Below are positions 35,509-44,427 of a DNA stretch of 64,000 nt, piece after piece. Origin of the DNA: Salinicoccus hispanicus (GTDB lineage: Bacteria > Bacillota > Bacilli > Staphylococcales > Salinicoccaceae). Under the pieces are notes generated by a model. It did no database searches, had not been told where the DNA came from, and worked only from the letters and a program-made list of their open reading frames with translations. The DNA lies in contig NZ_WUUK01000003.1 of assembly GCF_009831115.1 (NCBI RefSeq), forward strand, positions 248,001 through 312,000, given 5' to 3'. How positions within the stretch are numbered: position 1 is the first letter of the stretch; every line of letters starts with the position of its first letter. The position numbers were made by a program, and so were the translations under genes.

Positions 35509-36939
35509 TTATCTATCGCTCAGTTTTGAAGGGGTCACATCATCCGGAATCGGATTCATGTAATCATGCTTCTCCCTGAAGCTATCGAATTCTGCCCTGA
35601 CTTGGGCCAGATCTTCTTTTGATTCGAACAGTCGGACACCGGCAATCGCCATACCCTCTGCTGCCCGCAGCATGCCACGATTGGCAAAATCACTCAAGCC
35701 CTGTGACGTCATCTGCCAGGAATGCAGTATTGTGCCGAGTGCTGAAGTGGCTGCAGAGAGCTGTGCTGTCGGAACGACCCAGCTGACATCTCCGACGTCC
35801 GTAGACCCGGGTAGTATGCCTTCCCGTCCAATATACGGCGAGATGGTATCTGCCAAGTATTTACCGGCGTATTCCGATCCATCACCGGTGTAACCGAAGC
35901 CGCTGATCGGTTCCAGATAATTCTGCTGAACCGATTCGGGCAATGTGTCCCACAGCTTTTCAGCGAATGCTTTCTCTTCTTCTTTCGGTTCTCCCCCACC
36001 TGCTGCTTCGAGGCCTTCGTAGAGAAGCTTTTCAAGATGGCGGTTCGGTATGTAGTTTGAACAGCCTTTATCAAAATCAATCGTCATCTCGGTTTCCGTC
36101 ATCATCGCCGCACCTTCGGCAATCTTGACGACCCGCTGATAGATCTCCTCCACCTGGTCCACACGGGGTGCGCGGATGAGGTAGAGTACTTCCGCCTGGG
36201 CCTGAACGACATTCGGAGAGATGCCACCTGTGTTGGTCACTGCATAATGCATGCGTGCGTCCGGTATGACATGCTCACGCAAATAGTTGACACCGACGTT
36301 CATGAGCTCGACTGCATCGAGTGCACTTCTGCCGAGGTGCGGTGTATGTGCCGCATGGGAAGAACGGCCGTGGAACTTGAAATAGACCTGGTAGTTTGCC
36401 AGTGTCGAAAAATCCATAATGGCATTTGTTGATGAAGGATGCCATGTCAGTGCCGCATCGACCTTATCAAATACGCCGTTCCGTACCATGAAGGTCTTGC
36501 CTGAACCGCCCTCTTCTCCCGGACAGCCGAAGAATGTCACCTTGCCAGGCAGATTGTGGTGTTCAAGGTATGCCTTTGTCGCACAGGCAGCAGCGAAAGC
36601 ACCAGTGCCGAGCAGATTATGCCCACAGCCATGACCGATATCCGTCTCAAGCGGCTGATAAGTCGTTTCTCCCGGCTGCTGACTCAAACCTGACAATGCG
36701 TCAAACTCACCGAGAAAGCCGATTTCAGGCTCCTCTGTGCCATAAGTTGCTGTAAATGCCGTATCGATACCAGCGACGTTTCGTTCAACCTTGAATCCCT
36801 GCTTCTCACATTCCTCCGCCAGATACTTTGCGGATTCATATTCTTCGAAGCGTGTTTCGGGATGATTGAATATGTATGCACTAACCGATTCGAAATAAGA
36901 TTTGTTTTCCTTCAAGTATCCGTTTACAAATTCGTTCAT
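35509..36939 (-). CDS. abgB: M20 family p-aminobenzoyl-glutamate hydrolase subunit B-like
   Basis: A 476-residue M20 hydrolase with FNHPETRFEEYESAKYL (about 25-41), FLGEFDALSGLSQ, the zinc motif GHGCGHNLLGTG (about 96-107), GCPGEEGGSGK, and WHPSSTNA. The GHGCGHNL form is typical of AbgB rather than AbgA. It should act with AbgA on p-aminobenzoyl-glutamate, a folate breakdown product. ATG at 36939 is about 10 bp from AAAGGGG; it leads the abgB-abgT-abgA operon. Confidence 0.85.
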   Translation of the reverse strand: MNEFVNGYLKENKSYFESVSAYIFNHPETRFEEYESAKYLAEECEKQGFKVERNVAGIDTAFTATYGTEEPEIGFLGEFDALSGLSQQPGETTYQPLETDIGHGCGHNLLGTGAFAAACATKAYLEHHNLPGKVTFFGCPGEEGGSGKTFMVRNGVFDKVDAALTWHPSSTNAIMDFSTLANYQVYFKFHGRSSHAAHTPHLGRSALDAVELMNVGVNYLREHVIPDARMHYAVTNTGGISPNVVQAQAEVLYLIRAPRVDQVEEIYQRVVKIAEGAAMMTETEMTIDFDKGCSNYIPNRHLEKLLYEGLEAAGGGEPKEEEKAFAEKLWDTLPESVQQNYLEPISGFGYTGDGSEYAGKYLADTISPYIGREGILPGSTDVGDVSWVVPTAQLSAATSALGTILHSWQMTSQGLSDFANRGMLRAAEGMAIAGVRLFESKEDLAQVRAEFDSFREKHDYMNPIPDDVTPSKLSDR

Positions 36940-37194
36940 CAGTCCATATCCCCTTTCATATGTAATAAAACGATGCAACCGACCTCTTTATAAGCTTGGT
37001 AATGTTCGTGTTTTGTGATCTTAAAAGTATGAACACATAAATATGTTACAATTATTTTTCAGATATGTCTACCTCTTTAGAATATTATCATTAATCGTTC
37101 GCTTTATTCAATTAATGTAATTTTTATACATTATCTGTATATTATATTCCTCATAATAAATATAAAAATCGGACTTGTATATCCCATCTGATTC

Positions 37195-37200
37195 GTATAA
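37195..37200 (+). promoter_or_regulatory. Likely -10 element of the tRNA-Ala promoter
   Basis: TATAAA lies 18 bp before the tRNA, with TTGTAT 15 bp upstream as a poor -35. Tentative. The rest of 36940-37218 is AT-rich and holds nothing else I can support except the abg promoter region. Confidence 0.4.
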
Positions 37201-37218
37201 AATATGGGAGTATGACTC

Positions 37219-37291
37219 GGGGCCATAGCTCAGCTGGGAGAGCGTTGCACTGGCAGTGCAGAGGTCAGGGGTTCGATCCCCCTTGGTTCCA
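37219..37291 (+). tRNA. tRNA-Ala (GGC anticodon)
   Basis: A 73-nt cloverleaf: acceptor GGGGCCA paired with TGGTTCC, D arm containing AGCTCAGCTGGGAGAGC, anticodon loop CTGGCAG (anticodon GGC, alanine), T arm with GGTTCGATCC, discriminator A. The 3' CCA is not encoded. A terminator hairpin follows at once. Confidence 0.97.
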
Positions 37292-37295
37292 TATC

Positions 37296-37332
37296 AAAAG
37301 CCACACCTTCAAGTTGAAGGTGTGGCTTTTTT
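37296..37332. terminator. Bidirectional terminator between tRNA-Ala and the VOC gene
   Basis: Arms AAAAGCCACACCTTCAA and TTGAAGGTGTGGCTTTT with a minimal loop, and T runs on both strands. It ends the tRNA and, on the minus strand, the VOC gene whose stop is at 37336. Confidence 0.9.
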
Positions 37333-37335
37333 CTG

Positions 37336-37713
37336 TCATCCTTTCATCACCGCAAAATAGTTCTCTTCCTCATCAGAAAAATTGAATGTCCTCATGGATC
37401 CGTACACTTCGATCTTTCCGACGTTGACGTCCTTGTCAGCCAACTCCTGATGCAGCTGATCCAGGTCGTCTGTAAAAAACATGAGGGACGGTGTACCAAA
37501 GTTGAGTTCCGGTGAAAACTTCTCCACCGTCTTCCTGTCAAAAAGAATGATGCTTGTCTCCGTACCTTCCTTCGGTTTCAGTTCAACCCAGCGCATTTCA
37601 TCCCCTGCTTCCGACGCGTTGATCACTTTGAATCCGAGCTTCTCCGTCCAGAATTTCTTCGATGCATCCTGGTCGTCTACATACAGCATGACTTCCGCGA
37701 GTTTGGTGAACAT
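37336..37713 (-). CDS. VOC (glyoxalase/bleomycin-resistance) family protein
   Basis: A 125-residue protein with the paired beta-alpha-beta-beta-beta units of the VOC fold: AEVMLYVDDQDASKKFWTEKLGF (region about 5-27) and LMFFTDDLDQLHQEL in the second half, ending NYFAVMKG. Members include glyoxalases, fosfomycin and bleomycin resistance proteins. The exact function is not deducible. ATG at 37713 follows GAGAGGAAA; a start 33 bp upstream has no ribosome site. Single gene. Confidence 0.82.
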   Translation of the reverse strand: MFTKLAEVMLYVDDQDASKKFWTEKLGFKVINASEAGDEMRWVELKPKEGTETSIILFDRKTVEKFSPELNFGTPSLMFFTDDLDQLHQELADKDVNVGKIEVYGSMRTFNFSDEEENYFAVMKG

Positions 37714-37826
37714 TTTCCTCTCCCCTTTGTAGAATGACGTTTCCAACTCTCAAGCAGACGGTAATTCGCAGCATCTATACGGTTATATTTTACCATAAAT
37801 ACTGCTCTGATTTTCATCACTTCCAA

Positions 37827-38933
37827 CTATTTCGATTTGATACCAGCACCGCATAGGGGGATGACGATACGCTCATCCGCAGCTCGATTATATTTAAGGT
37901 AGCCTGCGTAATTTACAGCTGCAGTCACTTCCACATAGAATCCTTTATCACTGAGCATGTTGCGGGCGCTAGCAATCTCGTCTTCTTCAATTTCAATGAA
38001 TGTGCCGCCCGTCTCACGTACCGCCTCGAGAATTTGTTTTGAACGGGCTGGTGCGGCAATCGCTATGCCTTCAGCCAATGTGTTTTTATTTATCGTGGGC
38101 TCGGCTTCGGTCTCCCCCTTTTTAAATGCAGCAGATAACGGTGCGCAGTTTTTGGCCTGGATAGCGATAATTTTTGGCAGACGGTCGATGAGACCGTTAT
38201 GCTTTAGTTCCATAAATCCGTAATAGGCACCGAGGAGAAGCGTGCCATTACCGGCAGGAATAATCAGGCTATCTGGTGCACCACCGAGCTGTTCATACAG
38301 CTCATAGGCGTAAGTTTTCGTACCTTCGTAGAAATATGGGTTGTAGACATGACTGGCATAGAATACTTTTTCGCCCTCTACCGCTTTTTGTGCTGCCGCC
38401 GCGATATCTTCCCGCGTACCGTCAATCTTTTCGATTTTTGCACCATGCGCTTCAATCTGGGCTATTTTCTTCGGAGATATTTCTGATCTTAAGAAAATTG
38501 TACATTCAATATTCGCTCGTGCTGCGTAAGCCGAGAACGCAGTTCCGGCGTTACCACTGCTGTCTGCTATCATTCTCGAAACGCCCATTTCCTTTGCTTT
38601 CGCCACTAGAACAGCTGCACCCCGGTCTTTGAAGGATAAAGTCGGCATCATGTAATCGACTTTGACGTAAACGTCAGGTGTCTCTGGGTCCAGAACGATA
38701 AGTGGGGACTGACCTTCACCCATGGTTACATTACGCCATGCTTTGAATTGATGATCAAAAGGCATTGTGTTGAAATAACGCCATAATGAGTTGGGGTATT
38801 CGTTCCATATCGATGTGTCGATATCAGGTGTCTTTTTATCCAGATCCAGTACACCGCCACAATCGCATTTCCATCGGTCGGGTGTTATATCATACTTTTC
38901 ATGACAATCATTGCATATATACTGTTCCATCAC
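37827..38933 (-). CDS. Threonine synthase-like PLP enzyme with N-terminal zinc ribbon
   Basis: A 368-residue fold-type II PLP enzyme. The N-terminus has a Cys4 ribbon (CNDC at about 7-10, CDCGG at about 23-27), as in archaeal-type threonine synthases. The core has GEGQSPL, the PLP lysine in LSFKDRGA (about residue 103), SSGNAGTAFSAY, and PAGNGTLLLG. Threonine synthase converts O-phosphohomoserine to threonine; relatives are dehydratases and ammonia-lyases. GTG (38933) or the next ATG (38930) is the start, 7 or 10 bp after AGGAGG. It is 47 bp downstream of ridA, which suggests an enamine-producing reaction. Confidence 0.8.
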   Translation of the reverse strand: MMEQYICNDCHEKYDITPDRWKCDCGGVLDLDKKTPDIDTSIWNEYPNSLWRYFNTMPFDHQFKAWRNVTMGEGQSPLIVLDPETPDVYVKVDYMMPTLSFKDRGAAVLVAKAKEMGVSRMIADSSGNAGTAFSAYAARANIECTIFLRSEISPKKIAQIEAHGAKIEKIDGTREDIAAAAQKAVEGEKVFYASHVYNPYFYEGTKTYAYELYEQLGGAPDSLIIPAGNGTLLLGAYYGFMELKHNGLIDRLPKIIAIQAKNCAPLSAAFKKGETEAEPTINKNTLAEGIAIAAPARSKQILEAVRETGGTFIEIEEDEIASARNMLSDKGFYVEVTAAVNYAGYLKYNRAADERIVIPLCGAGIKSK

Positions 38934-38980
38934 TGACCAGCCTCCTATTAATAGTTAACTTTGCGTAATAAACCTAAAAA

Positions 38981-39355
38981 TTAAATGTACGCAATGGCAT
39001 CCACTTCAACTTTAAATCCAAAATGCAGTTCGTTAGTAGGAACAACAGTACGTGCTGGCCGATGCTCACCGAAAAACGCTTTATAGACGGCATCTACCCG
39101 GTCCCACAATTGCACATCAGGAATGTAGATTGTCATACGCAATATATTTTCTTTTTTGCTTCCTGCAGATTCTACAATTCGTTCTACATTGCCTAAGGCG
39201 CGCAGTGTCTCTGATTCAATATCATCAAACTTCTTTTCGTTTGTTTCTGGATCGATAGAAAACTGTCCTGAAACATAAACTACATCTCCATGTACGGTAG
39301 CCAATGCATAGTGACCATTTGATTTCAGCTGACCCACTTCAAATATCTGTTCCAT
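38981..39355 (-). CDS. RidA family (enamine/imine deaminase) protein
   Basis: A 124-residue protein with the YjgF/YER057c/UK114 fold: VYVSGQFSIDPETN (about 28-41), NVERIVESAG, and the conserved arginine in RPARTVVPT (about residue 105) that binds the substrate carboxylate. RidA hydrolyses reactive 2-aminoacrylate or related enamines made by PLP enzymes. ATG at 39355 follows AAGGAGAG; the longer frame upstream has no ribosome site. It is co-oriented with the threonine-synthase-like gene and likely detoxifies its by-product. Confidence 0.85.
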   Translation of the reverse strand: MEQIFEVGQLKSNGHYALATVHGDVVYVSGQFSIDPETNEKKFDDIESETLRALGNVERIVESAGSKKENILRMTIYIPDVQLWDRVDAVYKAFFGEHRPARTVVPTNELHFGFKVEVDAIAYI

Positions 39356-39715
39356 ATTTTTTCTCTCTCCTTCATCTATTTTTAATTTCATCCAGACAAC
39401 TGTAGACAGCCACCTGGAAAGCGTGAGCTTGGGTGGGGGTTTTCCAAAAGAGTCCTTCATCATAAAAACACTTCCTTCATCCATTACCAATACCCATTAT
39501 TCGTATTCCCCATTATTATATAATTTTTTATAATTAAAATCAAAATAATATAATAAATTATATAATTTTGATGTACCGCATCTCAAATGGACATATGAGC
39601 CTGCGCTCCTTAATAATATCCGTCTCGAGACAGCATGAAGATGTAGGACAAGTTAGAAATCCTACTTATTTTACTATATAATTTAAAGCATCCTAAAAAT
39701 CGGAGTTGATTACCA
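39356..39715. other. Divergent promoter gap, very AT-rich core
   Basis: It separates ridA (minus) from the symporter operon (plus). An almost pure A/T tract at about 39520-39570 contains two copies of TTATATAATTT about 32 bp apart; regulatory meaning is unknown. The segment 39380-39480 is GC-richer and reads as an open frame ahead of ridA but lacks a start signal. Confidence 0.4.
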
Positions 39716-41149
39716 TTGGGTTGGTATATAGTTTATTTTGTCCTGTATTTCATTTTCATGCTCGGTATCGCCGCATACTACTTTAGAAAGATCAACACAT
39801 ACGAAGACTACCTGATCAGCGGCTGGAACACCGGCTTCTGGAAGATCACCGGAACGATCATCAGTACGTTCTGTGGTGCGGCCGTCTTCATCGGCTGGGT
39901 CGGTCTCGGCTTCACGGTCGGATTATCCGGCTACTGGAAATTCGCCTTTGTCGCAATCGTCTTCTCACTTATTCTGATTCTTGTGTTCGCCAAGCCATTG
40001 CGCCGCCAACGTCTCATTACATTGGCTGACCTCTTTACCGTCAGATTCGGTGGCAAGGCGGGCATCGTCCCTTCCATCCTGTCTGCCTTCATCTATTCAG
40101 TTCCGACGACGGCACTGCAGATGGTCGGGATGTCGACCGTATTCAACATTACACTCGACGTCAGCTTGCCGGTGGGCATATTCATCGCATTCATCGTCAT
40201 TTTGATATTCACCATCATCGGTGGACTGCCGGCAACGATTCTGACAGATGCCATCCAGTCGATCATCATCATATTGGGCGTCGTGCTTCTCGCCATCGTC
40301 ACAGTATCCCATGTGGGCGGTCTCGGTGGGCTGTTCGAAGCCAGTGCACCAGAGTATCTGAGCATTGCCGGTCCTGACGGCTATGGTGAAATCCTGCTGT
40401 ATGCCTTGTCCGTTGGACCTTTCTATCTCGTATGGCAGTCGACTTGGCAGCGCATCTTTGCCGCCAAGGATGAAAAGACCGCCGTAGGTGCAAACGCGCT
40501 CGGCTTCATCATCGCCGGCCTGATTTCATTCCTGCCGTTCCTGATCGGTCTGGCTGCCCGCCAGTTCGTACCACTTGATATGGCACCGGATCTCATATTC
40601 TCATATGTCACGGACTTCCTGCTTGCAAGCCCGCTTGGCGGCCTGGTCTTCCTGGGACTGCTGGCAGCACTGATGACTGGGGCTACATCATTCATTCTGC
40701 AGGGCTCAAGCAACTTGACGATCGATTTCTATAAGAATTTCATCAATCGCAATGCAAGCGGCAAACGTATGCTATTCTTCTCACGAATTTCCGTTCTGAT
40801 CATCACAGGACTTGCATGTCTGTTCGCCTATACGGTCGAGGATATCGCAACAACCTACCAGTGGGCACTGCGCCTGACTGCCACCGTCATTGTCTTCCCG
40901 TTCCTCGCGGTCATGTTCTGGAAGCGCGTCACAAAGGCAGGTGTACTCGTCAGCATGATCGGTACGGCAGTCCTAGTACTCGCCTATCCGTTCCTGCCGA
41001 TCGGCATGGACCATGCATTGTTCGGCTTCCTGGTTTCCTTCATCCTGCTGATCGGTGTCAGCCTCCTGACGGAACATGCACCATCTGAAACTGTACAGGC
41101 TGCCTATTTCGAAAAACTGCACAATCCGACATTGGAGGATAAACGATGA
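39716..41149 (+). CDS. Sodium:solute symporter (SSS family)
   Basis: A 477-residue protein with about 13 membrane helices and SSS features: YFRKINTYEDYLISGW (about 22-37), STFCGAAVFIGWVGLGF, FAKPLRRQRLITLADLFTVRFG, and the WQRIFAAKDEKTA loop. It imports a solute with Na+. TTG at 39716 has GGAG 10 bp upstream. It overlaps the amidohydrolase gene by 4 bp, so its solute is probably the amidohydrolase substrate or product. Confidence 0.87.
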   Translation: MGWYIVYFVLYFIFMLGIAAYYFRKINTYEDYLISGWNTGFWKITGTIISTFCGAAVFIGWVGLGFTVGLSGYWKFAFVAIVFSLILILVFAKPLRRQRLITLADLFTVRFGGKAGIVPSILSAFIYSVPTTALQMVGMSTVFNITLDVSLPVGIFIAFIVILIFTIIGGLPATILTDAIQSIIIILGVVLLAIVTVSHVGGLGGLFEASAPEYLSIAGPDGYGEILLYALSVGPFYLVWQSTWQRIFAAKDEKTAVGANALGFIIAGLISFLPFLIGLAARQFVPLDMAPDLIFSYVTDFLLASPLGGLVFLGLLAALMTGATSFILQGSSNLTIDFYKNFINRNASGKRMLFFSRISVLIITGLACLFAYTVEDIATTYQWALRLTATVIVFPFLAVMFWKRVTKAGVLVSMIGTAVLVLAYPFLPIGMDHALFGFLVSFILLIGVSLLTEHAPSETVQAAYFEKLHNPTLEDKR

Positions 41150-42750
41150 CGACACTACTGATTAAAAATGCAAACATCATCGACATGGTGATGGATACAC
41201 CCTATTTCGGTGACATCCTTGTAGAGGATGGCAGAATTGTTCATATCGATGAGGAGATTGCTGCTGGGGAGGAAGATGTGCTGGATGCGGAAGGCCGCTT
41301 CCTCATTCCAGGATTCATCGATACACACAGCCACCTGCTGCTGTATGGCCTGTATAAATCTCTCGTTGAGCTGACGCCACAGGCGGTCAGGAATATTGAT
41401 GAAATAAAGGCTGCACTGAAAGCGCGTGTTGACGCGACACCAGCTGGTGAATGGGTTGTCGGCCATGGCTACAGCGAGATTGAACTTGAGGAAGACCGCC
41501 ACATCACAATTGATGAACTGGACGCGATTTCGACAGATCATCCGATCTACATCCGCCACAGCTCAGCACATATGGGCGTTGCCAATTCACGCGCACTTGA
41601 AATTGCCGGCATCAATGAAGAAACGCCTGATCCTGATGGTGGTTACTTTGCACGGACAGACGGTCGACTGAATGGCCTGCTGTTCGAGCTGCCTGCAGTC
41701 GAAGTTCTGCTTCCACACTTGCCGAAACCGTCGAAAGCGGAGATGATTGAAGCATTGAAATCGGCAGAAGCAGATTACATTTCAAAAGGGATCACGACAG
41801 CAAGCGAAGCCTGTGTCGGCCTGGCACACGGCAAAGATGACTATGATGCATTAACTGCCTATATCCAGCAGGATAATGATATGAAACTGCGTCTGATGAT
41901 CGACTACCAGCTGATGCTCCAATCGGAATCCCTCAAGGGACTTTCTTTTGAGGAACTGAAGCAGCAAATAGAAACGCTGTCCGACGGACAGTGTACGCTT
42001 GATAGTGCGAAGTTCTTCCAGGATGGGTCGATCCAGATCAATACGGCTGCATTGACTGAAAACTATCATAACGTGGATGATAAAAGCCATATCATCATTG
42101 CGCAGGAGAAGCTCGAAGCGCTGTATATGGATTTCGCACGCCGTGGCTATCCGCTGACGACACATGGCAACGGGGATGCTGCCATCAAGTCGATCATCGA
42201 AGCCTACAGCAAAGTCAATGCAGATCCCGACTACAATGAGGTGACTCGGGTTGAGCACATCCAGACCGGCAAATATGAAGATATCGAAGCGATGAAGAAG
42301 AACAACATCGATGGTTCATTTTTCACAAATCATATCTACTACTACGGAGATAAGCATTATGAGAAATTCCTGGGACCGGATCGTGCTGAAAAAATGGACC
42401 CGGCACGCTGGGCGGAGGATCTTGATGTACTCTACACCCTCCACTCCGACTGCCCGGTCACACCGATTTCACCACTCGATACGATTCGTATTGCGTGCGA
42501 CCGCAAGACGAAAAGCGGACGGGTGCTCGGTGAAGATATGAAACTGACACGCTTTGAAGCATTGAAGGCGATGACCATCAATGGCGCAAAGCTCAATCGG
42601 ACCGAAAGTGAGAATGGCTCTGTTGAGATCGGCAAGGCTGCTGACTTTGTGTTGCTTGATGAAAATCCACTCGATAACGATATTGTGCTTGAGGATGATT
42701 TGATTCTCTATACATTCATCGATGGAAAAATGGTCTATAAAAGGGATTAG
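41146..42750 (+). CDS. YtcJ-type amidohydrolase (Amidohydro_3)
   Basis: A 534-residue metal-dependent hydrolase. It has an N-terminal beta-sandwich half, the HxH metal motif in DTHSHLLLYG (about residue 62), YIRHSSAHMGVANSRAL (about 136-152), a TTHGNGDAAIKS histidine segment, RVEHIQTG, and LHSDCPVTP supplying the last Asp. These are the landmarks of the YtcJ/amidohydrolase-3 group, whose substrates are mostly unknown N-acyl or exocyclic amides. Translationally coupled to the symporter (ATGA overlap), with DUF819 next in the operon. Confidence 0.85.
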   Translation: MTTLLIKNANIIDMVMDTPYFGDILVEDGRIVHIDEEIAAGEEDVLDAEGRFLIPGFIDTHSHLLLYGLYKSLVELTPQAVRNIDEIKAALKARVDATPAGEWVVGHGYSEIELEEDRHITIDELDAISTDHPIYIRHSSAHMGVANSRALEIAGINEETPDPDGGYFARTDGRLNGLLFELPAVEVLLPHLPKPSKAEMIEALKSAEADYISKGITTASEACVGLAHGKDDYDALTAYIQQDNDMKLRLMIDYQLMLQSESLKGLSFEELKQQIETLSDGQCTLDSAKFFQDGSIQINTAALTENYHNVDDKSHIIIAQEKLEALYMDFARRGYPLTTHGNGDAAIKSIIEAYSKVNADPDYNEVTRVEHIQTGKYEDIEAMKKNNIDGSFFTNHIYYYGDKHYEKFLGPDRAEKMDPARWAEDLDVLYTLHSDCPVTPISPLDTIRIACDRKTKSGRVLGEDMKLTRFEALKAMTINGAKLNRTESENGSVEIGKAADFVLLDENPLDNDIVLEDDLILYTFIDGKMVYKRD

Positions 42751-42782
42751 CAATTTCGAGTTCAAACAAGGGGGACTGAAAT

Positions 42783-43994
42783 ATGAATTCTTTAATTTCA
42801 CCGGATGAAACATGGCTGCTGTGGGCGTTTCTCGTCGGCTGGGCTGCTGTGTCCATCTATCTCGAACAGCGTTTCAAATGGGCATCGAAACTTTCAGGCG
42901 CCATCATTGCGCTACTCGGTGCCATGTTGCTTGCGAATCTCGGCATACTGCCTGTCGAGGCGCCGGTCTACGATGCAGTGTGGAGCTACGTTGTGCCACT
43001 GTCCATCCCATTGCTGCTGTTTCAGACGAATATCCGCCGGGTCTGGCAGGAAAGCGGCCGTCTGCTGCTTATTTTCCTCATCAGTACTATCGGTACCATG
43101 GCAGGTTCGATTCTTGCGTTTTTTCTCCTGAAAGATCTGATTCCCGGACTGCCGCATATCGCGGCGATGATCACGGGGTCCTACACTGGCGGTGGCGTCA
43201 ACTTCGCAGCACTCGCTTCGCGATTCGATGTACCCGGAGAGACCGTCTCTTCCGCAGTCGTGGCCGACAATTTCCTGATGGCCATCTATTTCTTCGTGCT
43301 GATCACGATTCCGGCAATCGGTTTTATCAGGAAACGTTTCGGTACACCGCATATGGATGAGATGGAGCGAAACGCAGATACGAGCGATACCGCTGCCGCT
43401 TCCTATTGGAAGCGCAAGGAAATTTCATTAAGTGATATCGCAATGGCTGTTGGTGCTTCATTCGTCGTCGTTGCCGTATCATTCAAACTGGCAGAAGTGT
43501 TCAGAGGATTGATACCAGAAGACGGGAACACAATGACGACAATACTCCGCGCGGTTGTAGGTGATGACTACCTGATGCTTACGACTTTGACACTGCTCAT
43601 TGTTTCGCTTGTACCCAAGTATTTCGAGCGGATCAATGGGGCTCAGGAGATCGGTACATTCCTGATTTATATTTTCTTCGTCGTTATAGGCGTACCCGCT
43701 TCGATTCCTCTGATTCTGCAGAACGCACCACTCATCCTTGTGTTCGCTGCAATCATCGTGTTCATCAATATGATCGTATCCTTCTCAGTCGGCAAGCTGT
43801 TCAAGTTTGATCTCGAAGAGATTGTACTCGCAAGCAACGCCAACATCGGCGGACCGACCACCGCTGCCGCCATGGCCATCTCCCGTGGCTGGACAAAACT
43901 CGTCGGACCGATACTGATCGTCGGGACACTCGGCTACATCATCGGCAACTACATCGGCACTGCTCTCGGACTCTGGTACAGCAGTCTGATGTAG
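42783..43994 (+). CDS. DUF819 family membrane protein
   Basis: A 403-residue protein with about 11 hydrophobic helices and the DUF819 landmarks VVPLSIPLLLFQTNIRRVW (about 62-80), GSYTGGGVNFAALA (about 127-140), VVADNFLMA, and ANIGGPTTAAAMA near the C-terminus. The family is transporter-like, related in outline to GltS-type carriers, with no fixed substrate. ATG at 42783 has GGGGGA upstream. Last gene of the symporter-amidohydrolase-DUF819 operon, 32 bp after the amidohydrolase, suggesting import or export of a related compound. Confidence 0.83.
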   Translation: MNSLISPDETWLLWAFLVGWAAVSIYLEQRFKWASKLSGAIIALLGAMLLANLGILPVEAPVYDAVWSYVVPLSIPLLLFQTNIRRVWQESGRLLLIFLISTIGTMAGSILAFFLLKDLIPGLPHIAAMITGSYTGGGVNFAALASRFDVPGETVSSAVVADNFLMAIYFFVLITIPAIGFIRKRFGTPHMDEMERNADTSDTAAASYWKRKEISLSDIAMAVGASFVVVAVSFKLAEVFRGLIPEDGNTMTTILRAVVGDDYLMLTTLTLLIVSLVPKYFERINGAQEIGTFLIYIFFVVIGVPASIPLILQNAPLILVFAAIIVFINMIVSFSVGKLFKFDLEEIVLASNANIGGPTTAAAMAISRGWTKLVGPILIVGTLGYIIGNYIGTALGLWYSSLM

Positions 43995-44059
43995 GTGGAG
44001 GGCGTTGATCGGCTCCAATAACTGATGTTCGTTCGGGCGACCAGTGTCAGTTATGCATC

Positions 44060-44300
44060 CAAATTGCACTCACTGGTTTGCTCAACGCAAATTGGAGTCC
44101 CAAATTGCACTCACTGGTTTGCTCAACGCAAATTGGAGTTCCAACTTGCACTCACTGGTTTGCTCAACGCAAATTGGAGCCCCAACTTGCACTCACTGGT
44201 TTGCTCAACGCAAATTGGAGTCCCAACTTGCACTCACTGGTTTGCTCAACGTAAATTGGAGCCCCAAATTGCACTCACTGGTTTGCTCAACGCAAATTGA
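44060..44300. repeat. Six tandem copies of a 41-bp repeat
   Basis: The core GCACTCACTGGTTTGCTC recurs at 44066, 44107, 44148, 44189, 44230 and 44271, exactly 41 bp apart; the last copy ends in CGCAAATTGA. Only a few positions vary (CAAATT/CAACTT, GAGTC/GAGCC/GAGTT, one CGT for CGC). Each unit holds the near-palindrome CCAAATTGC...GCAAATTGG, so each could form a hairpin. There are no unique spacers. It lies between the DUF819 stop and a convergent terminator. Confidence 0.95.
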
Positions 44301-44338
44301 CTTCCGTCACCAACTCCCATAAAAGTTCCGAACATAGC

Positions 44339-44381
44339 AAAAGGCATGATGTCCGCATCATATACAGACAGCATGCCTTTT
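44339..44381. terminator. Terminator between DUF819 and MOSC genes
   Basis: AAAAGGCATG and CATGCCTTTT arms with a loop of about 23 bases containing a small inner stem; T and A runs on the two sides allow it to work in both directions. Confidence 0.78.
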
Positions 44382-44427
44382 GTTTACTTTTATTTTAAAT
44401 TCTAAGGAGTACCCCATGGCCGCCCTT

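Noticed and set aside
39356-39490. T-box or riboswitch before ridA
   Set aside because: No T-box GGTGG-type consensus with paired terminator/antiterminator could be found; only an open GC-richer stretch is seen.
44060-44300. CRISPR array
   Set aside because: Copies are 41 bp apart with the whole period conserved; there are no unique spacers and no cas genes nearby.
44025-44322. Repeat-encoded proteins in two frames (LHSLVCSTQ and HWFAQRKLE repeats)
   Set aside because: Open frames arise because 41-bp units lack stops; no ribosome site and two overlapping frames look equally open.
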